NCBI RefSeq assembly: GCF_014712675.1
Contig: NZ_JACXSI010000025.1
Coordinates: 1 to 55,971 of the forward strand
Reading direction: 5' to 3'
DNA length: 55,971 nucleotides
DNA from: Peribacillus faecalis
GTDB taxonomy: Bacteria > Bacillota > Bacilli > Bacillales > DSM-1321
Made by a program: the position numbers and the translations under genes. Below the pieces are notes generated by a model, which ran no database searches, was not told the DNA's origin, and worked only from the letters and a program-made list of their open reading frames with translations. Positions 1-8,586 of this stretch are shown here, one piece after another (the first letter of the stretch is position 1; each line of letters opens with the position of its first letter).

Positions 1-89
1 AAACGCTCAAACCCGGTGAAGGAGAAGCAAGAAGGTCGAGGAAATGAGGGAGTGACGCCCGGAGCGTACGGTGTACGTGAGGACGGAAC
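1..89 (+). repeat. Direct repeat copy A, upstream of the 5S remnant
   Basis: This stretch begins AAACGCTCAAACCCGGTGAA and recurs at 317-403 with only a few differences. The shared part runs through a GTACGGTGTACGT hairpin-like core and ends near GGACGGAA. I know no gene function for it. It resembles the short non-coding repeats found around rRNA operons in Planococcaceae and Bacillus. It is cut by the window start, so its left boundary is unknown. A reading frame crosses it, but it also runs through 5S sequence and is not a credible gene. Confidence 0.7.
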
Positions 90-134
90 GAGTGAAATTG
101 ACGAAGAGATTCGCCGCTTATCGTTCGCCGGGAG

Positions 135-211
135 TCGAGCACGGAAGTTAAGCTCGCGCGCTGATGGTAGTTGGGGGTCTCCCCCTGTGAGAGTAGGACG
201 TTGCCGGGCAA
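135..211 (+). rRNA. rrf: 5S rRNA, 3' part only (5' part unrecognisable)
   Basis: From the GAGCACGGAAGTTAAGCTC motif through GATGGTAGTTGGGGG and TGAGAGTAGGACGTTGCCGGGC the sequence is a clear match to the 3' two thirds of a Bacillales 5S rRNA (loops B/C side, helices IV/V and the 3' strand of helix I). The expected 5' part (a GGTGGCGATAGCGAAGAGG-like block, then CCCGTTCCCAT) is not there. Its place is taken by sequence continuous with repeat copy A. Either this is a broken or recombined 5S gene, or an assembly chimera at a repeat. The rRNA terminator follows directly. Confidence 0.65.
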
Positions 212-216
212 GACGA

Positions 217-245
217 AGATCAGCTGATGAAGCTGGTCTTTTTTT
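217..245 (+). terminator. rRNA operon terminator
   Basis: AGATCAGC pairs with GCTGGTCT (one G-T pair) across a 7-nt loop and is followed by a run of seven T. It sits just after the 5S 3' end, as expected for rho-independent termination of an rrn operon. Confidence 0.8.
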
Positions 246-316
246 GTGTCATAAAATAACTGAACCGAAGGTTTAGAGTTAAGAAGCTAACCTCTTAGGA
301 CTGAATACAAAATCAA

Positions 317-403
317 AAACGCTCAAACCCGGTGAAGGAGAAGCAAGAAGGTCGAGGAAATGAGGGAGTAATGCCCGGGACGTACGGTGTACGTAGGACG
401 GAA
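317..403 (+). repeat. Direct repeat copy B
   Basis: Second copy of the roughly 88-bp element at the window start, beginning AAACGCTCAAACCC and ending at GGACGGAA. Small differences lie in the middle (GTGACGCCCGGAG in copy A, GTAATGCCCGGGAC here). After 403 the two copies diverge. Non-coding. Confidence 0.75.
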
Positions 404-786
404 GTCAGGCTCGTGAGCCGACGATAAATTGGGAAAGAAGGAGTTTATGCTAAAGCCAACCATGCCCTATGAGGGTAGGGTATAAAGTCTGTCTGCTTAC
501 TTCAAAGTATGGCATAAATAAATTCAATTACTCGGGAATTAACGATTAGCAATTTATTCTATCCGATTATATAAATCAGCTAAACTAACCGTTCTTTTTT
601 GAACGGGAAAAGTAAAAAAGAGCTAAATAGATGCAAGGAATATAAGCAAACCATTGCTGAATATATTAAGAAAACAATAAGACACACACAAATGGGCGAG
701 ATTTTACATACTAATAACGAGAATATTAAATAGCTGTTATGAAAATGATTAGGTAACTGCGGAGCAGAATTTTAATTCAGAATTTT

Positions 787-815
787 GTATACAAATAAGA
801 AGCATGGAAACAATT
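787..815 (+). promoter_or_regulatory. Possible sigma-F type promoter of csfB
   Basis: GTATA (787-791) and GGAAACAATT (806-815) resemble the -35 and -10 of forespore sigma-F promoters, and csfB is sigma-F dependent in B. subtilis. The 14-nt spacing is a little short and the start point would fall almost on the ribosome binding site, so this is weak. Confidence 0.25.
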
Positions 816-840
816 GTGGTATGGAGGTGGATGGATAGTG

Positions 841-1035
841 ATGGATAATGCTAAAATGCCAAGAGAAATCTGTTGTGTTGTTTGTGAAACTGATAAGGGT
901 GAAGGCATTCAATTATATACATCTTTTCTATGTGTTGATTGTGAGAGGAAAATCATCCAAACGAGCCCCAGTGACCCAGATTATAAATATTTTTTGAGTA
1001 GGCTGAAGAAAATTAGAACGGAATTACTCTCGTAA
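841..1035 (+). CDS. csfB: Anti-sigma-G factor Gin (CsfB)
   Basis: A 64-residue protein with two CxxC pairs, C12-x2-C15 and C31-x2-C34, the zinc-binding knuckle of Gin/CsfB. In B. subtilis Gin is made in the forespore under sigma-F and holds sigma-G (and, in the mother cell, sigma-E) inactive until the right stage. A GGAGGT at 823-828 serves either GTG 838 or ATG 841, and I chose the ATG. Upstream in-frame codons back to 814 lie before the binding site. The position next to an rrn operon and just before the yaaO-type gene matches B. subtilis, though xpaC and yaaN are missing here. The stop codon is inside the terminator hairpin. Function is assigned from family knowledge and context. Confidence 0.85.
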   Translation: MDNAKMPREICCVVCETDKGEGIQLYTSFLCVDCERKIIQTSPSDPDYKYFLSRLKKIRTELLS

Positions 1036-1050
1036 TAACCGTTCTTTTTT
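1015..1050 (+). terminator. Terminator overlapping the csfB stop
   Basis: AGAACGG (1015-1021) pairs with CCGTTCT (1039-1045) and ATTAC with GTAAT inside it, followed by a T run. The left arm lies in the last codons of csfB. Confidence 0.75.
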
Positions 1051-1131
1051 GCGCAATCATGCTCAGTATAGATAGAGTATACGCCATATTTTTGTTAAAC
1101 TTAGAGCATAGATAATTAAAGGATGAGGATT

Positions 1132-2577
1132 ATGATTAACAGGCAAGAGCATGCTCCTTTAATGGAAGCTCTGATGGCATTCAAAAAAGAGAAACCAATT
1201 TCTTTTCACGTGCCTGGACATAAAAATGGCCGTATTTTTCAAGAACAAGGAAGAGATATATTTGATCATATATTAAAAATAGATGCGACAGAAATAGAAG
1301 GCTTAGATGATCTACATGCGCCTGAGGGAGCAATCAGGGAAGCTGAGCAGTTGCTTTCTGATGTATACGGTACGCAAAAAAGCTATTTCCTTGTCAATGG
1401 AACGACATGCGGAAACTTAGCTATGATCCTCGGCAACTGCAAAGAGGGCGACATAGTACTTGTACAAAGAAATTGTCATAAGTCGATTCTGAACGGCTTG
1501 CGATTAGCAAAAGTAAAGCCGATATTTTTAAGGAATGAATTGAATGAAGAATGGGGAGTAGCAGAGGGACTTTCCGTTCGTACAGTTAAGAAGGCATTAT
1601 CACGCTATAATGGAGTAAAAGCAATCATTCTTACATACCCCACATACTACGGAACGGCGAACGAGATAGAGGAGATTATTGCAATCGCACATGAACATGA
1701 AGTAACGGTATTGGTCGACGAGGCACATGGGGCACACTTTATAGCCGGAACACCATTCCCGAAGAGCAGTCTGACTTATGGAGCAGACTATGTCGTGCAC
1801 TCAGCACATAAAACATTGCCTGCTATGACTATGGGCTCATATTTGCATGTGCACCGTCGTGTCAGCGATTATCATCAGGTGGAAATGTATTTGCATATGT
1901 TGCAATCAAGCAGTCCGTCATATCCGATTATGGCCTCTCTTGATTTGGCTCGGGTATTTTTAGGTACCATAAAGAAACAAGACTTGAATTATTGTTCCGT
2001 AATGGCCGATAAGTTCAAAACGAAATTGTCCGAGATAGAAGGAATAAAAGTATTGCAACATGACCGAGCAGAAACAGACTTATTAAAACTTGTGCTGCAA
2101 ACGGATGGGAGCTTTACAGGCTTTCAACTTCAAGAGATGCTAAATCAACATCATCTTTATAGTGAGCTGGCTGATCCCAAGAACGTACTGTTTATTCTAC
2201 CTCTTTTAAAGGAAAATGCAGACTATCCGTTTGATGAAGCCTTTCAAATTATAAAGAGTTCAGTGTCACAGCTGAGAGGTAATGGTCAACTTGAGGAACC
2301 GCTGCATATAGAGAACGAAATTGAAGATATTACAGAACTGAAAATTTCTTTTAAAGAAATGGAGATTAGAAATAAAAAGATAGTTCCGCTGAAAAATGCA
2401 GCAAACTGTATAGCAGCTGAGACGATTATCCCTTATCCTCCCGGTATTCCATATATAATGGATGGTGAAATGATAACGGAAGGTAAATTGGTATATTTAC
2501 AGCAAATAATTGAAATGGATGTACATTTTCATGGCGGTTCATACTTGAAAGACCGGCAGATTTTAATATATGAATAA
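1132..2577 (+). CDS. yaaO: Orn/Lys/Arg decarboxylase family protein (YaaO-like)
   Basis: A 481-residue fold-type-I PLP enzyme. The PLP lysine is K227 in an S-A-H-K-T context, preceded by a DEAHGAH segment that holds the cofactor. The C-terminal part carries the PYPPGIP segment conserved in basic amino-acid decarboxylases. Length agrees with B. subtilis YaaO (about 480), whose substrate is not established; arginine, lysine or ornithine decarboxylation is the family reaction. I start at ATG 1132, served by AAAGGATGAGG at 1118-1127. ATG 1123 lies inside that binding site. The gene runs straight into tmk (17-nt gap), so they are probably co-transcribed. Confidence 0.85.
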   Translation: MINRQEHAPLMEALMAFKKEKPISFHVPGHKNGRIFQEQGRDIFDHILKIDATEIEGLDDLHAPEGAIREAEQLLSDVYGTQKSYFLVNGTTCGNLAMILGNCKEGDIVLVQRNCHKSILNGLRLAKVKPIFLRNELNEEWGVAEGLSVRTVKKALSRYNGVKAIILTYPTYYGTANEIEEIIAIAHEHEVTVLVDEAHGAHFIAGTPFPKSSLTYGADYVVHSAHKTLPAMTMGSYLHVHRRVSDYHQVEMYLHMLQSSSPSYPIMASLDLARVFLGTIKKQDLNYCSVMADKFKTKLSEIEGIKVLQHDRAETDLLKLVLQTDGSFTGFQLQEMLNQHHLYSELADPKNVLFILPLLKENADYPFDEAFQIIKSSVSQLRGNGQLEEPLHIENEIEDITELKISFKEMEIRNKKIVPLKNAANCIAAETIIPYPPGIPYIMDGEMITEGKLVYLQQIIEMDVHFHGGSYLKDRQILIYE

Positions 2578-2594
2578 ACTAGTTGGAGGTAGCG

Positions 2595-3227
2595 ATGGAA
2601 CAGGGAGTATTTATCACCTTTGAGGGCCCCGAAGGAGCAGGGAAAACTACTATATTAAATAAACTAAGTGATGTTTTGAAGCAGCAGGGATACAATGTGC
2701 TGCAAACGAGGGAGCCTGGTGGTATCTCAATTTCAGAGCAGATTCGTGAAGTTTTACTGAATAAGGATAATACAGCGATGGATGAGCGTACAGAGGCGCT
2801 TTTATATGCAGCCGCGAGAAGACAGCATTTGGTTGAGAAAGTGTTGCCTGCATTAGAGAAAGGCTATATGGTGCTTTGCGATCGTTTTATTGATAGTTCT
2901 TTGGCGTACCAAGGATATGCCAGAGGATTAGGTGTAGACGAAGTTTATCAAATCAATCGTTTTGCAATCGGAGAAACGATGCCGAACTTAACGCTTTACT
3001 TTGATCTTGATCCGGAAGTAGGATTGGCCAGAATTCAATCTAATGGAGAGCGTGAAATAAATCGTTTAGATTTGGAGAAGCTTTCCTTTCATGAAAAAGT
3101 AAGAGAAGGTTATTTGATGCTTGTTGATCGTTTTCCGGAACGCATAAAATTAGTGGATGCATCAGCAGGAGTAGAAGAGGTTCTGGCTGATGCATTGATG
3201 ATTATTGAAGATTATGTTCGAAAATAG
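2595..3227 (+). CDS. tmk: Thymidylate kinase
   Basis: A 210-residue kinase that converts dTMP to dTDP, an essential step in dTTP supply. The Walker A loop GPEGAGKTT is at residues 11-19, TREPGG at 38-43 and the DRF motif at 96-98, all diagnostic for Tmk. The usual length is 205-215. I chose ATG 2595 because GGAGG at 2585-2589 precedes it with good spacing; the in-frame TTG at 2583 would overlap that site. Second gene of the yaaO-tmk pair. A new promoter for darA follows it. Confidence 0.96.
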   Translation: MEQGVFITFEGPEGAGKTTILNKLSDVLKQQGYNVLQTREPGGISISEQIREVLLNKDNTAMDERTEALLYAAARRQHLVEKVLPALEKGYMVLCDRFIDSSLAYQGYARGLGVDEVYQINRFAIGETMPNLTLYFDLDPEVGLARIQSNGEREINRLDLEKLSFHEKVREGYLMLVDRFPERIKLVDASAGVEEVLADALMIIEDYVRK

Positions 3228-3255
3228 GAATATAGAATGGTTGACAATAGTATAA

Positions 3256-3660
<405 letters not shown>

Positions 3661-3680
3661 CAAGGCAATGAGGGGAAATT

Positions 3681-4121
3681 ATGAAGATAAATCAAGAGCT
3701 TCATATTAAATTAGATAAAGTTACAAAAGATAATCGCCAAACAAATAGTCCATCTGTCCGGTTCACGGGCGTCATGGAAAAGCACAATCAAAAGATGCAG
3801 GCAAATTCACTTAATAAATTGCTTGCAGATATTGATCAGGCAGGAGACCGATTAATGCGTTCCCGCAATTTCAGGGATTTGGCGAAGTATAAATCACTCG
3901 TAAAAAGATTTGTAAAGGAAGCCGTTGATTTCGGCATGGATTTGAATCAATCGCAAAGCTGGAATCAATATGGACAAAGTCGCCCTTTGAAAACCGTGCA
4001 GACCATTGATGAACAATTAATTCAATTAACGGAGGAAGTTGTCAGCCAGGAGAAAGAGGCTATTGATCTTCTGGGACGAATCGGCGAAATCAAAGGGTTA
4101 CTAATTAATTTATATACTTAA
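3681..4121 (+). CDS. yaaR: YaaR family protein (DUF327)
   Basis: A 146-residue, charged, mainly helical protein with no signal peptide or membrane segment. Length and place between darA and holB match B. subtilis YaaR (DUF327), whose function is unknown. The C-terminal half (TIDEQLIQLTEEVVSQEKEA onward) looks like a long helix. GAGGGG precedes ATG 3681. Assigned by synteny and length; no biochemical role is claimed. Confidence 0.85.
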   Translation: MKINQELHIKLDKVTKDNRQTNSPSVRFTGVMEKHNQKMQANSLNKLLADIDQAGDRLMRSRNFRDLAKYKSLVKRFVKEAVDFGMDLNQSQSWNQYGQSRPLKTVQTIDEQLIQLTEEVVSQEKEAIDLLGRIGEIKGLLINLYT

Positions 4122-4136
4122 GGTAGTGAAACAGGA

Positions 4137-5144
4137 ATGATCAATAATTGGAATGAGCTTAAAGAAATTCAACCCCAGGTATACCAAATGCTTCAGAATA
4201 GCATCCGAAAGAACCGAATAGCTCATGCCTATCTTTTTGAGGGAGAACGTGCAACAGGGAAAAAAGAAACAAGTTTGCTGTTGGCAAAGAGCTTGTTTTG
4301 CGAATCAGACAATAAAGAAGAGGTACCTTGTAATCAATGCGCTAATTGCCGAAGAATCGATAATCTTAATCACCCGGATGTGCATGTGATCGAACCTGAT
4401 GGATTATCTATTAAAAAAGAACAGATTCAATATTTGCAGGAGGAGTTCGCAAAGAAAAGTGTCGAATCCTCCAGGAAAATTTATATACTTATCGATGCGG
4501 AAAAAATGACCGTCCAGGCAGCAAACAGCTTACTAAAGTTTTTAGAAGAGCCTGTCTCGGATACATTGGCTATTCTCATTACAGAACAGTCACAACGCAT
4601 ATTACCGACCATTTTATCAAGATGTCAGTTAATTAGCTTTCAGCCGCTATCATCCGCTTTATTGCGGGCTAAACTGGAAGCGGAAGGCATTGATGCACAG
4701 ACTTCAGCGATTGTATCTGAACTGACTAATTCCTTCGAGCAAGCAATGCGACTATGTACAGACGATTGGTTTGCACAAGCTCAGAGAAAAGTGGTAAAAT
4801 TATATGAAGTGCTTAATCTAGGACAAATGAAAGCACTGGTATATTTGCAAGAAGACTGGTTCAATCATTTCAAGGAGAAAGAGCAGATTGACCGAGGTTT
4901 GGATTTATTAATCCTTATTTACAAGGATTTATTATATATTCAGTTGGACAAGCGAGACGCAATTCTTTTCAAGACAATTGAAGTACAGCTAGAAAGATAT
5001 GCTCTTCAATGTGTGCAAAATAAGCTGGCTTTACAGATGGAAGCCATTTTGGAAGCCAAAAGAAAGCTTATGTCTAATACAAATCCACAGCTTGTTATTG
5101 AACAGCTTGTGTTGAATTTGCAGGAGGGATCATCCTTTGTATGA
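4137..5144 (+). CDS. holB: DNA polymerase III delta' subunit
   Basis: A 335-residue clamp-loader subunit. The Walker-A-like GERATGKKE loop is at residues 36-44. Four cysteines (C55, C65, C68, C71) form the zinc site typical of clamp-loader proteins, followed by HPDVHVI. The LLKFLEEP segment in the middle is strongly conserved in delta'/gamma proteins. In the replisome, delta' is the stator of the loader that opens the beta clamp. Start ATG 4137 lies 15 nt after yaaR. The 3' end overlaps ricT by 8 nt, suggesting translational coupling. Confidence 0.93.
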   Translation: MINNWNELKEIQPQVYQMLQNSIRKNRIAHAYLFEGERATGKKETSLLLAKSLFCESDNKEEVPCNQCANCRRIDNLNHPDVHVIEPDGLSIKKEQIQYLQEEFAKKSVESSRKIYILIDAEKMTVQAANSLLKFLEEPVSDTLAILITEQSQRILPTILSRCQLISFQPLSSALLRAKLEAEGIDAQTSAIVSELTNSFEQAMRLCTDDWFAQAQRKVVKLYEVLNLGQMKALVYLQEDWFNHFKEKEQIDRGLDLLILIYKDLLYIQLDKRDAILFKTIEVQLERYALQCVQNKLALQMEAILEAKRKLMSNTNPQLVIEQLVLNLQEGSSFV

Positions 5145-5967
5145 TGTAGTAGGGGTCCGCTTTAAGAAAGCGGGTAAAATATACTACTTCGATCCAGGAG
5201 ATTTCGAAATTCCAAAGGATGAATTTGTCATCGTAGAGACAGCACGCGGAGTGGAATTTGGAAGAGTAGTTATCCCAAGGAAACAAGTAGAAGAACACGA
5301 TGTTGTATTGCCGTTGAAGAAGGTGCTTCGCATCGCCGATTCTAAAGATCGGATGATTGTTGATGAGAATAAAAAAGCTGCAACAGAGGCATATGAAGTA
5401 TGTTGTCAAAAGGTAGAGAAGCATGAATTAGACATGAAACTGATTGATGTGGAGTATACCTTTGATAGAAATAAAGTCATTTTTTATTTCACAGCAGACG
5501 GAAGAATTGATTTCCGGGAATTAGTAAAGGATTTGGCTGCGATCTTCAGGACACGCATTGAATTGCGCCAAATTGGTGTTAGAGATGAAGCAAAGATGCT
5601 TGGCGGAATCGGTCCGTGCGGCAGGATGCTTTGCTGCTCTACATATTTGGGAGACTTCGAGCCGGTTTCTATTAAGATGGCAAAAGATCAAAATTTATCG
5701 TTGAATCCCACAAAAATATCGGGCTTATGTGGTAGATTAATGTGCTGTCTGAAATATGAAAATGACGAATATGAAACTGCAAAAGAACAGCTTCCTGATC
5801 TTGGAGATACGGTAACAACTCCGAATGGAACAGGCAAGGTAGTAGGGCTTAATATTCTCGAAAGAGTACTTCAGGTGGAACTGGCAGAGCAAGGGAGAGT
5901 CTTGGAGTTCACTTTAGAAGAAATCTTAAATGAGGGAGCCGTTTCTATTCAAGCCACAGATTACTAA
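5137..5967 (+). CDS. ricT: RicT (YaaT), RNase Y specificity-complex subunit
   Basis: A 276-residue PSP1-domain protein. It begins at TTG 5137, served by GGAGGG at 5123-5128 inside holB; the first residues (MYDVVGVRFKKAGK) match the family start. Cysteines C161, C166-C167, C198 and C203-C204 form GPCGRMLCC and GLCGRLMCC, conserved in YaaT. In B. subtilis RicT joins RicA (YmcA) and RicF (YlbF) in a complex that directs RNase Y maturation of operon mRNAs and promotes sporulation, biofilm formation and competence; iron-sulfur clusters have been reported in it. Followed 12 nt later by yabA. Confidence 0.94.
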   Translation: MYDVVGVRFKKAGKIYYFDPGDFEIPKDEFVIVETARGVEFGRVVIPRKQVEEHDVVLPLKKVLRIADSKDRMIVDENKKAATEAYEVCCQKVEKHELDMKLIDVEYTFDRNKVIFYFTADGRIDFRELVKDLAAIFRTRIELRQIGVRDEAKMLGGIGPCGRMLCCSTYLGDFEPVSIKMAKDQNLSLNPTKISGLCGRLMCCLKYENDEYETAKEQLPDLGDTVTTPNGTGKVVGLNILERVLQVELAEQGRVLEFTLEEILNEGAVSIQATDY

Positions 5968-5979
5968 GGTGGTGAGTGC

Positions 5980-6351
5980 GTGGATAAGAAAGGAATTTTT
6001 GATTCTGTCAGTAGTATGGAGTCACAAATTGGGGAATTATATAAACAGCTTGGAGACTTGAAGCATCATGTAGCTGAAATGTTAGAAGAGAATAATCTTC
6101 TTAAGATCGAAAATGAACATTTGCGTCGCCGACTAGATCAGCATTTTGAACAGAAAAAGCAAGTTAAAGGCACAGCCAAAAAGAAAGATAATGATGAATT
6201 GAAGGCAGACAAAGCATTCGATATCGGTGAAGGGTATGATAATCTCGCAAGGCTTTACCAGGAAGGATTTCATATTTGCAACCTGCACTTCGGAAGCCCG
6301 AGAAAAGAAGGCGACTGTTTATTCTGCTTATCCTTTTTAAATAAGAAATAA
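5980..6351 (+). CDS. yabA: Replication initiation control protein YabA
   Basis: A 123-residue protein with an N-terminal leucine-rich coiled coil (about residues 10-55) that tetramerises, a charged linker, and a C-terminal zinc site C100, H103, C113, C116. YabA bridges DnaA and the DnaN clamp and limits re-initiation in Bacillus. Start is GTG 5980 behind AAGGTGGTGAG. The B. subtilis protein has 119 residues. It is the last gene before a strong terminator, so it ends the darA-yaaR-holB-ricT-yabA unit, a replication-flavoured operon. Confidence 0.94.
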   Translation: MDKKGIFDSVSSMESQIGELYKQLGDLKHHVAEMLEENNLLKIENEHLRRRLDQHFEQKKQVKGTAKKKDNDELKADKAFDIGEGYDNLARLYQEGFHICNLHFGSPRKEGDCLFCLSFLNKK

Positions 6352-6356
6352 TGAGC

Positions 6357-6384
6357 CCTCCCTGAAATTTAGGGAGGTTTTTTT
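6357..6384 (+). terminator. Terminator after yabA
   Basis: CCTCCCT pairs with AGGGAGG across a 7-nt loop and is followed by seven T. Confidence 0.9.
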
Positions 6385-6419
6385 CACACTTAAAAACGAA
6401 CTCGAGGAGATTATCAATA

Positions 6420-7157
6420 GTGATTTTGAAAGATGATGAACGATTAGATTATTTGCTAGCGGAGGAATTACGCATAATACAGAGTCCATCCGTTTTTTCT
6501 TTTTCGCTGGATGCAGTATTGCTAGCGCGCTTTGCGTCAATACCGATTTCGAAGGGCAAAATTGTCGACTTGTGCTCGGGTAATGGCGTCATACCACTTT
6601 TATTAAGTTCAAGGACGAAAGTGCCTATTCTTGGAGTGGAAATTCAGGAACGGTTATATGATATGGCTGTGCGGAGCATTGATTACAATGAGCTATCCAG
6701 CCAGATTTCGATGCATCATGGGGATTTAAAAGGAATCGCTAAAGTGATTGGCCACAGTCAATATGACGCTGTAACATGTAATCCTCCGTATTTTCCAACG
6801 CCGAAAGCAGAAGAGCAAAATAAGAATGAGCATTTTGCTATTGCAAGACATGAAATCCACTGTACGCTTGAAGACGTCATCAGCAACACGAGTCAGTTAT
6901 TGAAGCAAGGCGGGAAAGCAGCCTTCGTGCACCGTCCTGGCAGACTGATGGATATTATGTGGCTGATGCGGAAATATAGATTAGAGCCAAAACGTTTGCA
7001 ATTTGTTTACCCGATGGCGGGGAAAGAAGCAAACACGATTTTGATTGAAGGCATTAAGGATGGAAGTCCGGACTTGAAAACATTGCCTCCATTCGTTGTC
7101 TATGATGAAAATAACGAATACACGAAAGAAGCAAGAGAATTGCTTTATGGAGAGTAA
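6420..7157 (+). CDS. yabB: tRNA1(Val) (adenine-N6)-methyltransferase family protein (YabB)
   Basis: A 245-residue Rossmann-fold SAM-dependent methyltransferase. The SAM-binding motif is [15 protein letters not shown] and the amino-methyl catalytic motif N121-P-P-Y124 marks methylation of an exocyclic amine, as in the TrmN6 family that modifies A37 of tRNA-Val. Start GTG 6420 has GAGGAGA upstream. The yazA start lies inside its last codons, an 11-nt overlap. Substrate is inferred from the family. Confidence 0.88.
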   Translation: MILKDDERLDYLLAEELRIIQSPSVFSFSLDAVLLARFASIPISKGKIVDLCSGNGVIPLLLSSRTKVPILGVEIQERLYDMAVRSIDYNELSSQISMHHGDLKGIAKVIGHSQYDAVTCNPPYFPTPKAEEQNKNEHFAIARHEIHCTLEDVISNTSQLLKQGGKAAFVHRPGRLMDIMWLMRKYRLEPKRLQFVYPMAGKEANTILIEGIKDGSPDLKTLPPFVVYDENNEYTKEARELLYGE

Positions 7158-7431
7158 ACATTACATGTATGTATTGCAATGCTGCGACGGTACTTATTAT
7201 ACAGGCTATACGAACTGTTTAGAACGACGCATTCATTTGCATAATGAGGGTAAGGGTGCAAAATACACACGGAGTAGAGTACCTGTCATCTTGAAATACC
7301 ATACAGTCTTTGATACAAAAAAAGAAGCAATGCAAGCAGAGTACTATTTTAAACAATTAAGCAGAAAGCAGAAGGAAGAGATTATTATGAGCGGCCAAGC
7401 TTTTGTTCTGCAGGATATAATGAAGAAATAA
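7147..7431 (+). CDS. yazA: GIY-YIG domain protein YazA
   Basis: A 94-residue single-domain GIY-YIG nuclease-fold protein. The Y-V-L-Q and Y-T-G-Y motif pair, the arginine in LERRIHLH and the glutamate in the [16 protein letters not shown] helix are present. Start ATG 7147 is chosen because the following residues ([12 protein letters not shown]) align with the family; a longer in-frame start at 7096 lies deep in yabB. The ribosome binding site is poor, so it is probably coupled to yabB. The biological role of these stand-alone UPF0213 proteins is not established. Confidence 0.88.
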   Translation: MESKHYMYVLQCCDGTYYTGYTNCLERRIHLHNEGKGAKYTRSRVPVILKYHTVFDTKKEAMQAEYYFKQLSRKQKEEIIMSGQAFVLQDIMKK

Positions 7432-7448
7432 AAGGAGACGACAAATGT

Positions 7449-8324
7449 ATGTGGCAGCAACAGAGCTTTAAAGATGGGGAAGCAGGTCCTAAGTTGTACC
7501 TTGTGCCTACCCCAATCGGGAACTTGGAAGATATGAGTTTTCGTGCAATAAGAATTTTGAAGGAAGCAGATGTGATTGCAGCAGAAGATACGCGCAATAC
7601 AAAGAAGCTTTGCAATTACTTTGAAATTGAAACACCTGTAGTTTCCTACCATGAACATAATAAACAGCAAAGTGGAAGACAGTTGCTTGAGCGCATTGAA
7701 AACGGACAAACTGTAGCTTTAGTGAGTGATGCCGGAATGCCTTGTATTTCAGATCCTGGCTATGAATTAGTTATGGAGGCACTTGATAAGAAGATAACGG
7801 TCATTCCTATCCCGGGAGCTAATGCAGCGTTGACTTCGCTTATTGCTTCCGGACTCGTACCTCAGCCTTTCTATTTCTATGGTTTTCTAGACCGTGGAAA
7901 TAAAGGAAAGAAGAAAGAACTTGAAAAACTGAAATACGTGACTTCAACATTTGTGTTATATGAGTCTCCACACCGTTTAAAGGAGACATTGCAAGCAATG
8001 CTGCAAGTACTGGGGAATCGTCGGGTTGTACTTTGTCGGGAGCTTACGAAGAAATTCGAAGAGTTTATTAGAGGCGATCTGCAATCAGTCTGTGATTGGT
8101 CAAAGGAAAATGAAATGCGCGGTGAGTTTTGCATCATCGTCGAAGGTGGAACAGAAGAGGAAAAGTTACAAGATGAGCAATGGTGGCAGGAGTTATCCGT
8201 TATTGATCATGTAAACATATATATAGAAGAAAAAGGTATGAACAGCAAAGATGCTATAAAGCATGCAGCTAAAGACCGGAATGTTCATAAACGCGAAATT
8301 TACCATATGTATCATGTTGAATAG
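7449..8324 (+). CDS. rsmI: 16S rRNA (cytidine1402-2'-O)-methyltransferase
   Basis: A 291-residue tetrapyrrole-methylase-fold protein. The N-terminal PTPIGNLEDMSFRAI, the AEDTRNTKKL segment and VSDAGMPCISDPG are RsmI hallmarks. With RsmH it makes m4Cm1402 in the ribosomal P site. AAGGAG at 7431-7437 precedes ATG 7449; an ATG at 7445 is out of frame and gives only a few codons. Third gene of the yabB-yazA-rsmI unit. No ordinary terminator follows: the accessory repeat element begins 2 nt after the stop. Confidence 0.95.
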   Translation: MWQQQSFKDGEAGPKLYLVPTPIGNLEDMSFRAIRILKEADVIAAEDTRNTKKLCNYFEIETPVVSYHEHNKQQSGRQLLERIENGQTVALVSDAGMPCISDPGYELVMEALDKKITVIPIPGANAALTSLIASGLVPQPFYFYGFLDRGNKGKKKELEKLKYVTSTFVLYESPHRLKETLQAMLQVLGNRRVVLCRELTKKFEEFIRGDLQSVCDWSKENEMRGEFCIIVEGGTEEEKLQDEQWWQELSVIDHVNIYIEEKGMNSKDAIKHAAKDRNVHKREIYHMYHVE

Positions 8325-8326
8325 AC

Positions 8327-8550
8327 AAGAAAAACTGTCACCGGTCCTTTTTCATTTTTGATTCAACTCCTCGGTGTCACTTCAATGAAAAAGGAGACAT
8401 GCGGCAGGACTAAGACGCCCCTCCCAAGAAACCCGCTTTTGGTTTCTTGGGAGGGGTGGCGTAGGACCGAGCATGGCAGGTGTAAAGTTAGACACCTATC
8501 TTTGTTCAAAGTTATATACCTTGTCATTTTGAAAAACTGTCACCGGTCCT
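8327..8550 (-). mobile_element. Composite repeat element 1, bounded by 20-nt direct repeats
   Basis: The 20-mer GAAAAACTGTCACCGGTCCT occurs at 8329-8348 and again, identical, at 8531-8550. Between them lie a TTCAATGAAAAAGGAGACAT block and a perfect 16-bp hairpin (8418-8433 with 8441-8456, arms beginning CCCCTCCCAAGAAACC). The first 60 nt closely match the inverted second copy at 35098-35159. There is no transposase and no credible gene. It looks like a non-autonomous mobile repeat or a structured non-coding locus; the strand given follows the AAAGGACCGGT orientation of the bounding repeat. Confidence 0.6.
8418..8456. other. Perfect 16-bp hairpin inside repeat element 1
   Basis: The arms 8418-8433 and 8441-8456 are exact reverse complements around a CGCTTTT loop. 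No T run follows on the plus strand, so this is not a standard terminator. Confidence 0.75.
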
Positions 8551-8555
8551 AATAA

Positions 8556-8586
8556 AAAAAGACCCTCTTAATTGAGGGTCTTTTTC
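8556..8586. terminator. Bidirectional terminator between rsmI and abrB
   Basis: GACCCTC (8561-8567) pairs with GAGGGTC (8574-8580). A runs on the left and T runs on the right allow it to work for abrB on the minus strand and for read-through from rsmI. Confidence 0.88.

Larger units (their letters stand above)
246..837. other. Non-coding stretch between the rrn operon and csfB
   Basis: This stretch of roughly 590 bases has no credible gene. It contains repeat copy B (317-403), a small GGCTCGTGAGCC palindrome just after it, and a CCGTTC-T6-GAACGG hairpin at 589-606. In B. subtilis the neighbours here are csfB and then xpaC and yaaN. Neither of the last two is present anywhere in the window. 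Confidence 0.6.

Noticed and set aside
16-276. 86-codon open frame at the left edge
   Set aside because: It runs through the repeat, the 5S sequence and the rRNA terminator, has no protein-like features, and is an accident of RNA gene sequence.
589-606. CCGTTC-T6-GAACGG hairpin as a terminator
   Set aside because: The T run is in the loop and none follows the stem on either strand.
8327-8550. CRISPR array from the repeated 20-mers
   Set aside because: Only two copies per locus, spaced over 200 nt, with structured and related interiors rather than unique short spacers; no cas genes.
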